In this document: positions 7,264 to 13,533 of the stretch, one piece after another
How positions within the stretch are numbered: the stretch's first letter is position 1
How the letters are laid out: each line of letters opens with the position of its first letter
Origin: DATIHK01 sp035480775
Lineage (GTDB): Bacteria; Patescibacteriota; WWE3; UBA101185; UBA10185
Direction of reading: 5' to 3'
DNA: 21,275 nucleotides
NCBI GenBank assembly: GCA_035480775.1
Contig: DATIHK010000059.1
Coordinates: 1 to 21,275 of the forward strand
The notes under the pieces: generated by a model
The model's input: only the letters and a program-made list of their open reading frames with translations
The model's database searches: none
Told to the model about the DNA's origin: nothing
Position numbers and translations under genes: made by a program

Positions 7264-8031
7264 ATGGAATCTGATATTAATCATCTAAAAACTTTAATAG
7301 ACACACTCGAAAAAGATTTGAGAAAAGCTCGTGAGCTTATTAAACAACTTGAGACTGAAGTCGAGAAAAAACCATACAAAGACATTCCTGGAGTAGAAGG
7401 TACGTTCGATGGATTTGTAATGACTACAGATGCTGGCGAAAAAATTGATGTTCCTGCAAATTATGCTGCTAAAACAAAACTTTTATTTGGAGATCGACTT
7501 AAACTTATAGATGAAGAAGGGAAGAAGGTCTTTAAGAACATATCCAAACAGCCCAGAAAGCTTCTGGATGGAGTTCTGAACCGAAAAGAGGGAAAATGGT
7601 ATGCCTTGACCGACAAAGGAACTTACCGAGTCTCAGACACTTGTGTTGAGTTTAATAAATTTAGTGTTAATGATCGCGTAACAGTAGCAGTTCCTGAAAG
7701 CAATTTTAATGCTCCGTTTGCTGCAATTGAAATAGAATCAAAAAAAGAACCTCTAAATGTGGAATTTGTTAAACCTACTCCATCTGCTCAGCCAGTTCAA
7801 CACGTCAAGATTCTACACCCAAATGTGCCTAAGCCTGTTCAAAGCTTTAATAATGACAGACCAAAGAGACCAGCCAGACCTTCTAAGCCTTCTAATTCAC
7901 GACCAGCTGAAAACTCTAGTAGAGAATTTGTGAGCGATTTACGACCTCAAGTTGCACCTGAAGTTAAACCGACAGCACAAACTCCATCAGATAAGGTAAC
8001 AAACTTATTAGACGATGATGATTTAAGATAA
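7264..8031 (+). CDS. Coiled-coil protein with a beta-rich middle and Pro-rich tail, function unknown
   Basis: About 255 aa, not assigned to a named family. Residues 1-38 form a charged coiled coil (LEKDLRKARELIKQLETEVE). Residues about 45-165 are beta-rich (PGVEGTFDGFVMTTDAG, a PANYAAKTKLLFGDRLKL segment, then a second half FNKFSVNDRVTVAVPESNF), suggesting two small OB- or SH3-like barrels. The last 90 residues are disordered, rich in Pro, Lys and Ser, and end in an acidic DDDDLR. It lies 7 nt after the ATPase gene and is probably its operon partner. The ATG at 7264 is preferred, but a TTG at 7258 sits at a better distance from the AAGGG Shine-Dalgarno. It abuts the convergent TPR gene with no gap. 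Confidence 0.75.
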   Translation: MESDINHLKTLIDTLEKDLRKARELIKQLETEVEKKPYKDIPGVEGTFDGFVMTTDAGEKIDVPANYAAKTKLLFGDRLKLIDEEGKKVFKNISKQPRKLLDGVLNRKEGKWYALTDKGTYRVSDTCVEFNKFSVNDRVTVAVPESNFNAPFAAIEIESKKEPLNVEFVKPTPSAQPVQHVKILHPNVPKPVQSFNNDRPKRPARPSKPSNSRPAENSSREFVSDLRPQVAPEVKPTAQTPSDKVTNLLDDDDLR

Positions 8032-8703
8032 TTATTCTTCTAATTCTGGAAGTTCTAATTCGGGCTCATCTATAGAGCCTTTTTTAATATACGGTTTTAC
8101 ATCCTGGCGCATAGACTTAAATACTGGAACACTTGATTTTATTAGTATCTTTAAGTGCTTATCATTACCGTGCATAAAAGTTGCCGTTATCTCGGCTCCT
8201 TGAGACTTTGCTGAGTTAAGTTTATAAGCAAAATCGTTGTTAAGTTTGCCTAGCAAAATATCTCCGGTTCTGTATTTTTTAAAGAAACTTACGTGTTTTT
8301 TGTCGACTTTAATGGTAATTTCTTCACCTACCATAAAATCATCTGCTGTGATGCGTTTAGCTTCTATTTCTAGGTGAATTTCGGTGGTTGTTCCCGGTTC
8401 TTTTATTAGTGATTTAGGATTGACGTTTTCGGTAGTTTTTTCAAATTTTTTTTCAGTCGCAAGTTTGTAGTTTTTTAAAGCGACCGGATTGATTGGATCA
8501 ACTTCGAGTACTTCTTTGAATATCTTCTTAGCTTTATTAAATTCTTTAACTTGTAGTAAAGCTCTTCCAAGTCTAACTTTTGCGTCTAGATTATGAGGAT
8601 CTTTTTCAATAATTTCGTGATTTACAGTTATTGCTTCTTTCCAGTTTCCTTTGAGGGCATGATCAACGGCTTTCTTGGCTAAGAACGCCACGTTATTTTG
8701 CAT
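8032..8703 (-). CDS. TPR-repeat protein with unknown C-terminal domain
   Basis: A 223-aa protein. The first about 85 residues hold two tetratricopeptide repeats: ALKGNWKEAITVNHEIIEKD with PHNLDAKVRLG, then LLQVKEFNKAKKIFKEVLEV with DPINPVALKNY. They form a protein-protein interaction surface. The rest (about 100-205) is a beta-rich domain of no known family to me, and the tail is acidic (EPELELPELEE). No signal peptide, so it is presumably cytoplasmic. The ATG at 8703 is preferred over the TTG at 8739, because the extension adds only 12 residues and its Shine-Dalgarno is too close. It lies 50 nt downstream of the prepilin-GH26 gene in the same direction, so a joint transcript is likely. Confidence 0.78.
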   Translation of the reverse strand: MQNNVAFLAKKAVDHALKGNWKEAITVNHEIIEKDPHNLDAKVRLGRALLQVKEFNKAKKIFKEVLEVDPINPVALKNYKLATEKKFEKTTENVNPKSLIKEPGTTTEIHLEIEAKRITADDFMVGEEITIKVDKKHVSFFKKYRTGDILLGKLNNDFAYKLNSAKSQGAEITATFMHGNDKHLKILIKSSVPVFKSMRQDVKPYIKKGSIDEPELELPELEE

Positions 8704-8753
8704 GAGTAGTAACTTACCAAAAAGTCGAGCACTTAGCAAGTCCTTAAGAATAT

Positions 8754-10421
8754 TTAGAGTGGGGGAATGGGTGAGGTAGAAAAAGCTGAATAATTTCCTG
8801 GTGCATAAGTTGGTGATCCTATTGCAGTACTAAAAGCGGCTTTGGAAGCGCCGGAACTTTCTATCCAATAAGAGCTACCGGCATCAGCATTCCAGTTGAA
8901 CCACAAGATCGCCTTAAGTCTTGGATAGTTTGTGGGAATTTGCGTCGTCAATGTGTCTGTAATCCAGGTTGCTTTTTGACCAGCTCCGTATTCGTTTGAG
9001 GCAGTTTCTCCAATCATTAATGGTTTGGAAGGTGCTAAATCTGTAATAGTTTTATAACTGTTGTTTAGATAAGATACAGAAGGATTTGCATCTTTTCCTT
9101 TAAACACTTGTTCAAATGTTAAATACGAGGCGTTTTTGTTATATCCGTCTAAGCAAAGCCAGTCTACATAGGCGTCTCCGGGGTATAAATTAGCTAATGG
9201 TATAGAAACAGAGGTGTCAGTTGAAGAAATATTTGGACACCAAACCCAAGAAACATTTGTTGCAGGTGTGCAAGTACCATCTGGATGAAAAACTCCATCA
9301 TCAACGCAATGAAATACATTCCAAACATGGCGCCACATCATAATATATTGACCAGGAGAGTTACCATTCTTAAGTTCACTCCAAGCGTACCAATTGCCAT
9401 TCATTTCCCAGTCGAATCTCAAAAAGAATGGTTTACCCCAAGCTTTGGCGTCTTTAGCCCATTGAGCAATATAAGTATCATAAGTTCCACTACTTATTAC
9501 TGAAAGTGCATAATTAGGCTGAGAGTAGATGGGAATTGCACTTGAATCTATTGAAGACCAAGACATTAATGGAATAGCTCCATGATTTCGAATTTTGTCA
9601 AAATCTCCCGGGTAAAATTTTTGAAAGTGTCCGTCTCCTATACCGACGTAGCCATTTTGACTTAATCGATGCCAATACTGGCCGTAATGTAAAATAGAAA
9701 TCTTTTTACCCGTGTCAGTTTCAAATTTATCCCAGGTTGCACAATCTGTTGCTGCAGTAGTTGAACAGTCCCAAGGAGGATCTACATAGTTAACTCCTGT
9801 TGCAGGATTAATACCAAATTCTGATCCACGAATATATGCTCCCCAATACACAGACGGAGTTGGAGTCGGAGTTGGTACTGGCGTAGTAGTCGGCGTTGGT
9901 GTAGGCGTAGGAGTCGATGTTGGAGTAGGTGTCGGAGTCGGGGTTGGTGTTGGAGGTGATCCGGTTAAAGTGCAATCAGGATTAATAGTGCCGCAGCTCA
10001 ATTGTGATGTAATAGCACCCGTACCAGAGCAATAAACAAAGCAATCGGTAGGTGTAGTAAATTTATAAACTTCTATTGCTAATTGCGTGGGATTTGAGAC
10101 CGCTTTGTATACTGCTCCAGTCGGAGTATTAGGCCAAACTTTTACATAATCTTCTAATCCGTTATGGTCATTAATTAAATTACCATCACCGTTTGTGTCG
10201 AGCGGATAAGTTACATTTATTAAAGCAAATGATTCTATTGCTTCTGATAGATTTTGCAAAGTGGTTTTTTCTACTGAATCTTTGACATCTGATCTTTTTC
10301 TTAATGGATCTATTACTCTTATTGCTACAAAAGCTAAAATGCCAAGAACTCCGATTATTAAAAGTAATTCAATTAGAGTAAAGCCTCTATTATTAAAATT
10401 ATCTTTTTTTAACGAAGACAT
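8754..10421 (-). CDS. Type IV prepilin fused to a GH26-type (beta-mannanase-like) glycoside hydrolase
   Basis: A 555-aa surface protein, numbered from the ATG at 10421. Residues 1-13 are a basic class III leader ending in Gly13, and FTLIELLL follows with Glu18 at mature position 5, so prepilin peptidase should cut after Gly13. Residues 14-37 are the pilin TM helix. Up to about 154 is a pseudopilin-like head with a Ca-site-like DTNGDGNLIND stretch. Residues 156-190 are a Pro-Thr linker. Residues about 192-535 resemble GH26: FFLRFDWEMNGNWYAW carries the proposed acid/base Glu339, then MMWRHVWNVF, NVSWVWCPN and YPGDAYVDWLCLDGYN follow, and LMIGETASNEYG carries the proposed nucleophile Glu472. 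GH26 enzymes cut beta-mannan or related glycans. The His often preceding the acid/base Glu is Trp here. A TTG at 10430 is an alternative start. Confidence 0.88.
   Translation of the reverse strand: MSSLKKDNFNNRGFTLIELLLIIGVLGILAFVAIRVIDPLRKRSDVKDSVEKTTLQNLSEAIESFALINVTYPLDTNGDGNLINDHNGLEDYVKVWPNTPTGAVYKAVSNPTQLAIEVYKFTTPTDCFVYCSGTGAITSQLSCGTINPDCTLTGSPPTPTPTPTPTPTSTPTPTPTPTTTPVPTPTPTPSVYWGAYIRGSEFGINPATGVNYVDPPWDCSTTAATDCATWDKFETDTGKKISILHYGQYWHRLSQNGYVGIGDGHFQKFYPGDFDKIRNHGAIPLMSWSSIDSSAIPIYSQPNYALSVISSGTYDTYIAQWAKDAKAWGKPFFLRFDWEMNGNWYAWSELKNGNSPGQYIMMWRHVWNVFHCVDDGVFHPDGTCTPATNVSWVWCPNISSTDTSVSIPLANLYPGDAYVDWLCLDGYNKNASYLTFEQVFKGKDANPSVSYLNNSYKTITDLAPSKPLMIGETASNEYGAGQKATWITDTLTTQIPTNYPRLKAILWFNWNADAGSSYWIESSGASKAAFSTAIGSPTYAPGNYSAFSTSPIPPL
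9853..9955 (-). repeat. Six-base repeat encoding the Pro-Thr linker
   Basis: A run of near-perfect 6-bp units (GGNGTN on the + strand, ACNCCN read as Thr-Pro on the - strand) encodes the flexible linker between the pilin and the GH26 domain. Third-codon positions vary freely, so the repeat is kept at protein level but is degenerate as DNA. Copy number is likely to vary between strains (inference). It is not a CRISPR. Confidence 0.85.
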
Positions 10422-10431
10422 TGTACTCAAA

Positions 10432-10437
10432 ATTATA
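10432..10437 (-). promoter_or_regulatory. -10 box of the prepilin-GH26 gene
   Basis: TATAAT on the - strand (10437 to 10432), 10 nt before the ATG at 10421, with no convincing -35 and no extended TG. The transcript would start about 3 nt before the ATG, so the mRNA is nearly leaderless. The gene thus seems to have its own promoter in the 50-nt gap after the trmH-like gene. Confidence 0.5.
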
Positions 10438-10471
10438 TTATTTATGCTGGCAATATGATAGAGGAGCGTAG

Positions 10472-11176
10472 TTATTTAGTAGATTCGTACATGGCTATAC
10501 AAGCAGCTACAGAGATATTTAAAGAGTCGACTTTGTTATTTTGACGAAGCTTTACTAGTGTGCCAAATCGCAATAAATTTGTCGGAAGTCCGTCTGCTTC
10601 ATTTCCAAAGACTAATGAGAAAGGCGTTGTAAAAGCTTGCTTTTCTACAAAAGTATTAGCAGTTTTAGTAAATAAATACAGGTTATTAGTGTATTTATTG
10701 GCGTATTCTTCAAAATCATTAAAATATGAAAAATTTACTTGAAAAACAGCTCCCATTGAAGCTCGCACTGCCTTTGGGTGAAAGACATCGACCGCTGGTC
10801 GAATTATCGCTATGTCATTAAATCCAAATGCCAGCATAGTACGCATAATTGTTCCAATATTGCCCATATCTTGAGGATTTACTAAAACAAGATGATTTTT
10901 ATTTTGTTCGATAGGGGATTCAAACTTGTCAAAAATTCCCACCGCTAAGGTATTTTCTTTTGGAGACATTTTATTGATTTGGTTGGTGTCTATTTCGCAA
11001 GGAATTTTATATAGTTTTGTTAGTTCTAAAATTTTTGAAACTCCGCGATTTTTACCAGCTCGAGAACTTATATAAACTTTTTTTACAGACTTATGCTTGT
11101 TTTGGAGCAACTCTATTGTAGGGAAGACACCCATTGTATATGAATCTTTATGTTCTTTTTTGTAATTTTCAATCAT
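10472..11176 (-). CDS. SpoU/TrmH-family RNA 2'-O-methyltransferase
   Basis: A SAM-dependent methyltransferase of the knotted SPOUT fold that methylates ribose in 23S rRNA or tRNA. The 234-aa product has an N-terminal substrate-binding region (about 1-90) and all three SpoU motifs: LVNPQDMGNIGTIMRTMLAF (motif 1 with the Asn and Arg), SLVFGNEADGLP (motif 2) and VDSLNISVAACIAMYE (motif 3). RlmB- or TsnR-like members share this layout, and the target site is not determinable here. The ATG at 11176 is chosen over the one at 11215 because a GGGAG Shine-Dalgarno lies 7 nt before it, and the extra 13 codons would encode the leader hairpin. It is divergent from yebC. Confidence 0.92.
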   Translation of the reverse strand: MIENYKKEHKDSYTMGVFPTIELLQNKHKSVKKVYISSRAGKNRGVSKILELTKLYKIPCEIDTNQINKMSPKENTLAVGIFDKFESPIEQNKNHLVLVNPQDMGNIGTIMRTMLAFGFNDIAIIRPAVDVFHPKAVRASMGAVFQVNFSYFNDFEEYANKYTNNLYLFTKTANTFVEKQAFTTPFSLVFGNEADGLPTNLLRFGTLVKLRQNNKVDSLNISVAACIAMYESTK

Positions 11177-11193
11177 TTTTGTACTCCCAATGA

Positions 11194-11206
11194 GACGCGC
11201 TGCGTC
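11194..11206 (-). promoter_or_regulatory. Leader hairpin of the trmH-like gene
   Basis: Read on the - strand: GACGC (11206-11202), loop AGC, GCGTC (11198-11194), then 17 nt containing GGGAG, then the ATG at 11176. Stem, loop, spacer length and Shine-Dalgarno position are the same as in the leaders of ruvC and the 12355 gene. Given the -10 box at 11216-11221, the hairpin would sit at the very 5' end of the mRNA. Confidence 0.65.
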
Positions 11207-11215
11207 CTCTGGCAC

Positions 11216-11221
11216 ATTATA
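11216..11221 (-). promoter_or_regulatory. -10 box of the trmH-like gene
   Basis: TATAAT on the - strand (11221 to 11216) within CTGTATAATG. No clear -35 box. The predicted start is near 11209, three bases before the leader hairpin. It is divergent from the yebC promoter, with the two -10 boxes about 10 bp apart. Confidence 0.5.
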
Positions 11222-11229
11222 CAGGTTTT

Positions 11230-11238
11230 TGGTAATAT
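11230..11238 (+). promoter_or_regulatory. Extended -10 promoter of yebC, predicted leaderless transcript
   Basis: TG at 11230-11231, one base, TAATAT at 11233-11238, then 7 nt to the GTG at 11246. Transcription would start at or next to the start codon. There is no Shine-Dalgarno. The surrounding GGTAATATATTAACC is nearly palindromic and could double as an operator for the divergent pair. Confidence 0.5.
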
Positions 11239-11245
11239 ATTAACC

Positions 11246-11800
11246 GTGAGTGGACATTCCAAATGGGCAACACATAAAAGAGGTAAAGCCATTAATGACT
11301 CTAAAAGAAGTCAAATTTTTACAAAATTAACCAGAGCAATTACAATTGCAGCTCGAGATGGAGGGGGAGATCCTGATGCCAATCCAAAATTGAGACTAGC
11401 ATTAGAAAAAGCTCACGATGCCAGTATGCCTAAGGAGAATATTCAAAAAGCTATTGATAAAGGTACTGGCCGCGCCGAAGGAAGCAGCTATGAAGAAATA
11501 ACTTATGAAGGTTATGGACCTATGGGAGTAGCATTTATGGTTACCACGGTCACGGATAATCGCAATCGTACTGTTTCTGAATTGCGTAATATTTTTAGTC
11601 GTCATGGAGGAAGTTTAGGTTCTGCTGGAAGTACTGCATATATCTTTAATCCTGATCCAGCAAATCCATCTTTTTATATTGATATCGAAGAGCAGGGAGT
11701 AGCTGACTCTTTAAATAACTTATATGATGCGCTAGACGATCAAGAGGATGTTCAAGATATTCACACCAACTTTAGAGTACCAGAGTCGGAGGGAGAGTGA
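11246..11800 (+). CDS. yebC: YebC/PmpR/TACO1 family protein, shortened form
   Basis: YebC proteins are reported as transcriptional regulators and, more recently, as ribosome-associated factors helping translation through proline-rich stretches. The GTG at 11246 gives the canonical N-terminus (SGHSKWATHKRGKAINDSKR). Domain I is complete (FTKLTRAITIAARDGGGDPD). Domain II is present at its start (YEGYGPMGVAFMV, TDNRNRTVSELRNIFSRHGG). After TAYIF the protein passes almost directly to the C-terminal helix of the family (LYDALDDQEDVQDIHTNF). At 184 aa it lacks about 55-60 residues in the middle compared with the usual 240-250. The frame is open and the ends are normal, so this looks like a genuine short form. 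It is followed by ruvC. Confidence 0.93.
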   Translation: MSGHSKWATHKRGKAINDSKRSQIFTKLTRAITIAARDGGGDPDANPKLRLALEKAHDASMPKENIQKAIDKGTGRAEGSSYEEITYEGYGPMGVAFMVTTVTDNRNRTVSELRNIFSRHGGSLGSAGSTAYIFNPDPANPSFYIDIEEQGVADSLNNLYDALDDQEDVQDIHTNFRVPESEGE

Positions 11801-11832
11801 CGTTACACGTCTTTTCGAGGGTAAAAAAGTGA
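11795..11832 (+). promoter_or_regulatory. Leader module of ruvC: stop-codon hairpin plus Shine-Dalgarno
   Basis: The yebC TGA (11798-11800) opens a stem GACGT (11799-11803), loop TAC, ACGTC (11807-11811), followed by TTTT, a GAGGG Shine-Dalgarno (11817-11821) and the GTG at 11829. This 38-bp block is repeated at 12321-12358 with 33 identical bases. The short stem followed by four T could act as a weak terminator or processing site, or it could expose the ribosome binding site. Confidence 0.7.
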
Positions 11833-12326
11833 TTGTACTCGGAATAGATCCGGGGACTGCTAAGATGGGATATTCAGTCATCGAAGTTTCCGCCACAGGT
11901 AAAAACATTAAACTTATAAAATCAGATGTACTTATTACCCATCAGGATTTGTTAATGCAGAATCGCTTGAAGTTTTTATACCGAGAATTAACAGCAATTG
12001 CTAAACAATATTCGCCATCTGTAATGGTAATTGAGCGCATCTTTTTTAACGTTAATGCTAAGACAGCAATTCATGTAGGTCAAGCTCGCGGAGTAGCACT
12101 TTTAGCTGCAGCTGATAAAAAAATGGAAGTTTTTGAATACACTGCATTAGAAGCTAAATTTATGTTGACTGGCTACGGACGTGCGGATAAAAAACAAATG
12201 CAACAAGCTGTGATGGAATTGCTTGATTTAGATTCCATCGTGAAGTCTGACGATGCCAATGATGCTGTGGCTATGGCGATCTGCTATGTACAGAAAGGTT
12301 TACTTGGTGGGGGTACCAAAGAGTGA
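11829..12326 (+). CDS. ruvC: Holliday junction resolvase RuvC
   Basis: The endonuclease that cuts four-way junctions during recombinational repair, working with the RuvAB branch-migration motor. The 165-aa product has the family length and all four acidic residues of the RNase H-like active site: Asp7 (GIDPG), Glu69 (VIERIFF), Asp142 and Asp145 (DDANDAVAMAI). The GTG at 11829 is preferred: a GAGGG Shine-Dalgarno ends 7 nt upstream and the protein then starts at the first strand (IVLGIDPGTAKMGYS). The longer frame from 11748 overlaps yebC and encodes the leader hairpin. The gene order yebC-ruvC is common in bacteria, where ruvAB often follows. Here a membrane protein follows instead. Confidence 0.96.
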   Translation: MIVLGIDPGTAKMGYSVIEVSATGKNIKLIKSDVLITHQDLLMQNRLKFLYRELTAIAKQYSPSVMVIERIFFNVNAKTAIHVGQARGVALLAAADKKMEVFEYTALEAKFMLTGYGRADKKQMQQAVMELLDLDSIVKSDDANDAVAMAICYVQKGLLGGGTKE

Positions 12327-12358
12327 CGTTTCACGTCTTTTTGAGGATACAAAAATGA
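12321..12358 (+). promoter_or_regulatory. Leader module of the 12355 membrane-protein gene
   Basis: The ruvC TGA (12324-12326) opens GACGT (12325-12329), loop TTC, ACGTC (12333-12337), then TTTTT, a GAGGA Shine-Dalgarno (12343-12347) and the ATG at 12355. Spacing from stem to start is 17 nt, the same as in ruvC and the trmH-like gene. Confidence 0.7.
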
Positions 12359-13149
12359 AATTCGAACTGCAAAGAAAGCACAAATTTTTAATTCATTCTT
12401 TGTTAATTGGAGCTCTTGTTTCTTGGTTTTCGTTCGATTCGGGTGTTCATAGACCAGCAATATTTATTTTGGCTGTTACCCTGGTTATAGTTGGTGTTTT
12501 TGTAGCCCAGTATCCTAACATCAATCTGCGCAATTATTTTATGAACGTTCTTTTACCGATTCATTTGGTTCTGGGAGCAGTTCTAAGTCTAGTTTACTTT
12601 CCCAATATTGCCTTACCGCTAAAGCTAATTGGATTTATTTCATTTACAATATTGTTTTATATCGTTTTGCTTATAAATAATGTTTTTCTGGTGGTAGAGG
12701 AGAGAACTGAAACAATTCCACTTTATCGAGTAGCTGTAACTTGGAGTCAAATAATTTTAATCGTCGTTGCCATTCCATTTTTTGCCGGAGTTTTTAAATT
12801 ACCAGTAAATACTTTTTATCAAAATATTATCGCCGCGTTTTCTTCATTTTTATTTTCGTTATATTTAATTTGGTCAGTTAGATTTGATAAAGATGTAAAA
12901 ACGTTAGAAGCAGGGGAGAAATATCTTACTAGTTTATTCATAGCCTTTGGAGTATTGATTTTTGGAGTAAGCTTTTCGTTTGTTCCAACCGAGTCCTTCT
13001 TGAGAGCCTTGTTTGTTTCATCAGTACTGATGTTCTTTTTGAGCTACTTTCAAAATCATTTTAAAAATTCGATTACCAAGAAAATTGTTACCGAATATTT
13101 ATTAATTTGTCTCTTCTTTTTAGTACTTTTGATTGTCTTCACGCCATAA
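12355..13149 (+). CDS. Polytopic membrane protein, function unknown
   Basis: 264 aa with about eight hydrophobic helices (roughly 12-28, 33-50, 64-80, 88-110, 125-145, 155-172, 190-208 and 240-262). I recognise no family motif. A conserved-looking acidic loop (VVEERTETIPLY) follows the fourth helix. The N-terminus is basic and cytoplasmic. The ATG at 12355 has a GAGGA Shine-Dalgarno 7 nt upstream. The frame can be extended upstream to 12253, but that part overlaps ruvC and encodes the leader module. It is the last gene before the long non-coding region, and it probably shares a transcript with ruvC. Confidence 0.8.
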   Translation: MKFELQRKHKFLIHSLLIGALVSWFSFDSGVHRPAIFILAVTLVIVGVFVAQYPNINLRNYFMNVLLPIHLVLGAVLSLVYFPNIALPLKLIGFISFTILFYIVLLINNVFLVVEERTETIPLYRVAVTWSQIILIVVAIPFFAGVFKLPVNTFYQNIIAAFSSFLFSLYLIWSVRFDKDVKTLEAGEKYLTSLFIAFGVLIFGVSFSFVPTESFLRALFVSSVLMFFLSYFQNHFKNSITKKIVTEYLLICLFFLVLLIVFTP

Positions 13150-13161
13150 AAAAGGGTAGTG

Positions 13162-13219
13162 GAGTAGGTGAATAAGCAACCTATAGTGAAGAGTGCTAAA
13201 CATCTACTCATGCTATAGG
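13162..13219 (+). repeat. Two interlocking inverted repeats (possible pseudoknot)
   Basis: GAGTAGGTG (13162-13170) can pair with CATCTACTC (13201-13209), nine pairs with one G-U. CCTATAG (13180-13186) can pair with CTATAGG (13213-13219), seven pairs. The arms are in the order A-B-A'-B', so they form either a pseudoknot or two mutually exclusive hairpins. They lie just after the stop codon of the 12355 gene and could be its 3' UTR. Confidence 0.5.
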
Positions 13220-13221
13220 AC

Positions 13222-13325
13222 GTTTGTCATACTTCTTACAATAAAAGCGACGTGTCTAGCCGTGATAATACAACAATCATTGTTATAATGTAGGTTTGTC
13301 ATATATTTCTGGAAGTTTGTCATAC
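13222..13325 (+). repeat. Three copies of GTTTGTCATA(C/T)
   Basis: Copies at 13222-13232, 13294-13304 and 13315-13325. The last two are 21 bp apart, close to two helical turns, and follow the extended -10 box at 13281. The arrangement suggests binding sites for a protein, but the binder is unknown. Confidence 0.55.
13281..13289 (+). promoter_or_regulatory. Extended -10 promoter in the non-coding region
   Basis: TG at 13281-13282, one base, TATAAT at 13284-13289. No open frame follows, so it would drive the candidate small RNA that ends at the hairpin 13368-13411. The predicted start is near 13296. Confidence 0.5.
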
Positions 13326-13425
13326 ATCCTTCGGTGGAGGAGTGTGGATAACGGTCTAGAGCCACATCTGCGGGATTTAATGCTAATTAAGTGCTTGAGG
13401 CAAATCCGCAGCAATTTATTTTATT
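13296..13425 (+). ncRNA. Candidate structured small RNA
   Basis: About 130 nt between a good extended -10 box and a terminator-like hairpin, with no coding frame. It contains TGTGG (13343-13347) pairing with CCACA (13362-13366), directly followed by the large stem CTGCGG-G-ATTT (13368-13378) with AAATCCGCAG (13402-13411). The family is not recognised: no 6S, SRP, tmRNA or RNase P consensus was found. The first 30 nt carry two of the GTTTGTCATA repeats. Confidence 0.4.
13368..13425 (+). terminator. Terminator-like hairpin of the candidate small RNA
   Basis: Ten base pairs with one bulged G: CTGCGGGATTT (13368-13378) and AAATCCGCAG (13402-13411), with a 23-nt loop, followed by the T-rich CAATTTATTTTATTT. 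The loop is larger than in typical intrinsic terminators. Confidence 0.5.
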
Positions 13426-13533
13426 TATTAATTAATAATTAAATAAATACAATTTAATTCATATTAAATTAATATCTTAATTCGGGAATAAATACTCCTC
13501 CCTCTTATTTAATATCTCTTATTACCAGTTATT

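Noticed and set aside
9853..9955. Short tandem repeat as a possible CRISPR or phase-variable tract
   Set aside because: Six-base units without spacers that translate cleanly to a Thr-Pro linker. Changes in copy number would keep the frame.
11150..11245. Longer N-terminus for YebC
   Set aside because: The family begins at SGHSKW, encoded from the GTG at 11246. The extension is antisense to the start of the trmH-like gene.
11795..12358. 38-bp repeat as an insertion sequence or MITE
   Set aside because: No transposase or target duplication. The copies sit exactly at gene junctions with Shine-Dalgarno and start codon in register, which fits a leader module better.
13343..13351. Perfect DnaA box TGTGGATAA beside AT-rich DNA, read as a replication origin
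   Set aside because: Only one box was found. dnaA and dnaN are not nearby, and its first half is also the arm of an RNA-like hairpin. Gene directions on both sides point toward this region, not away from it.
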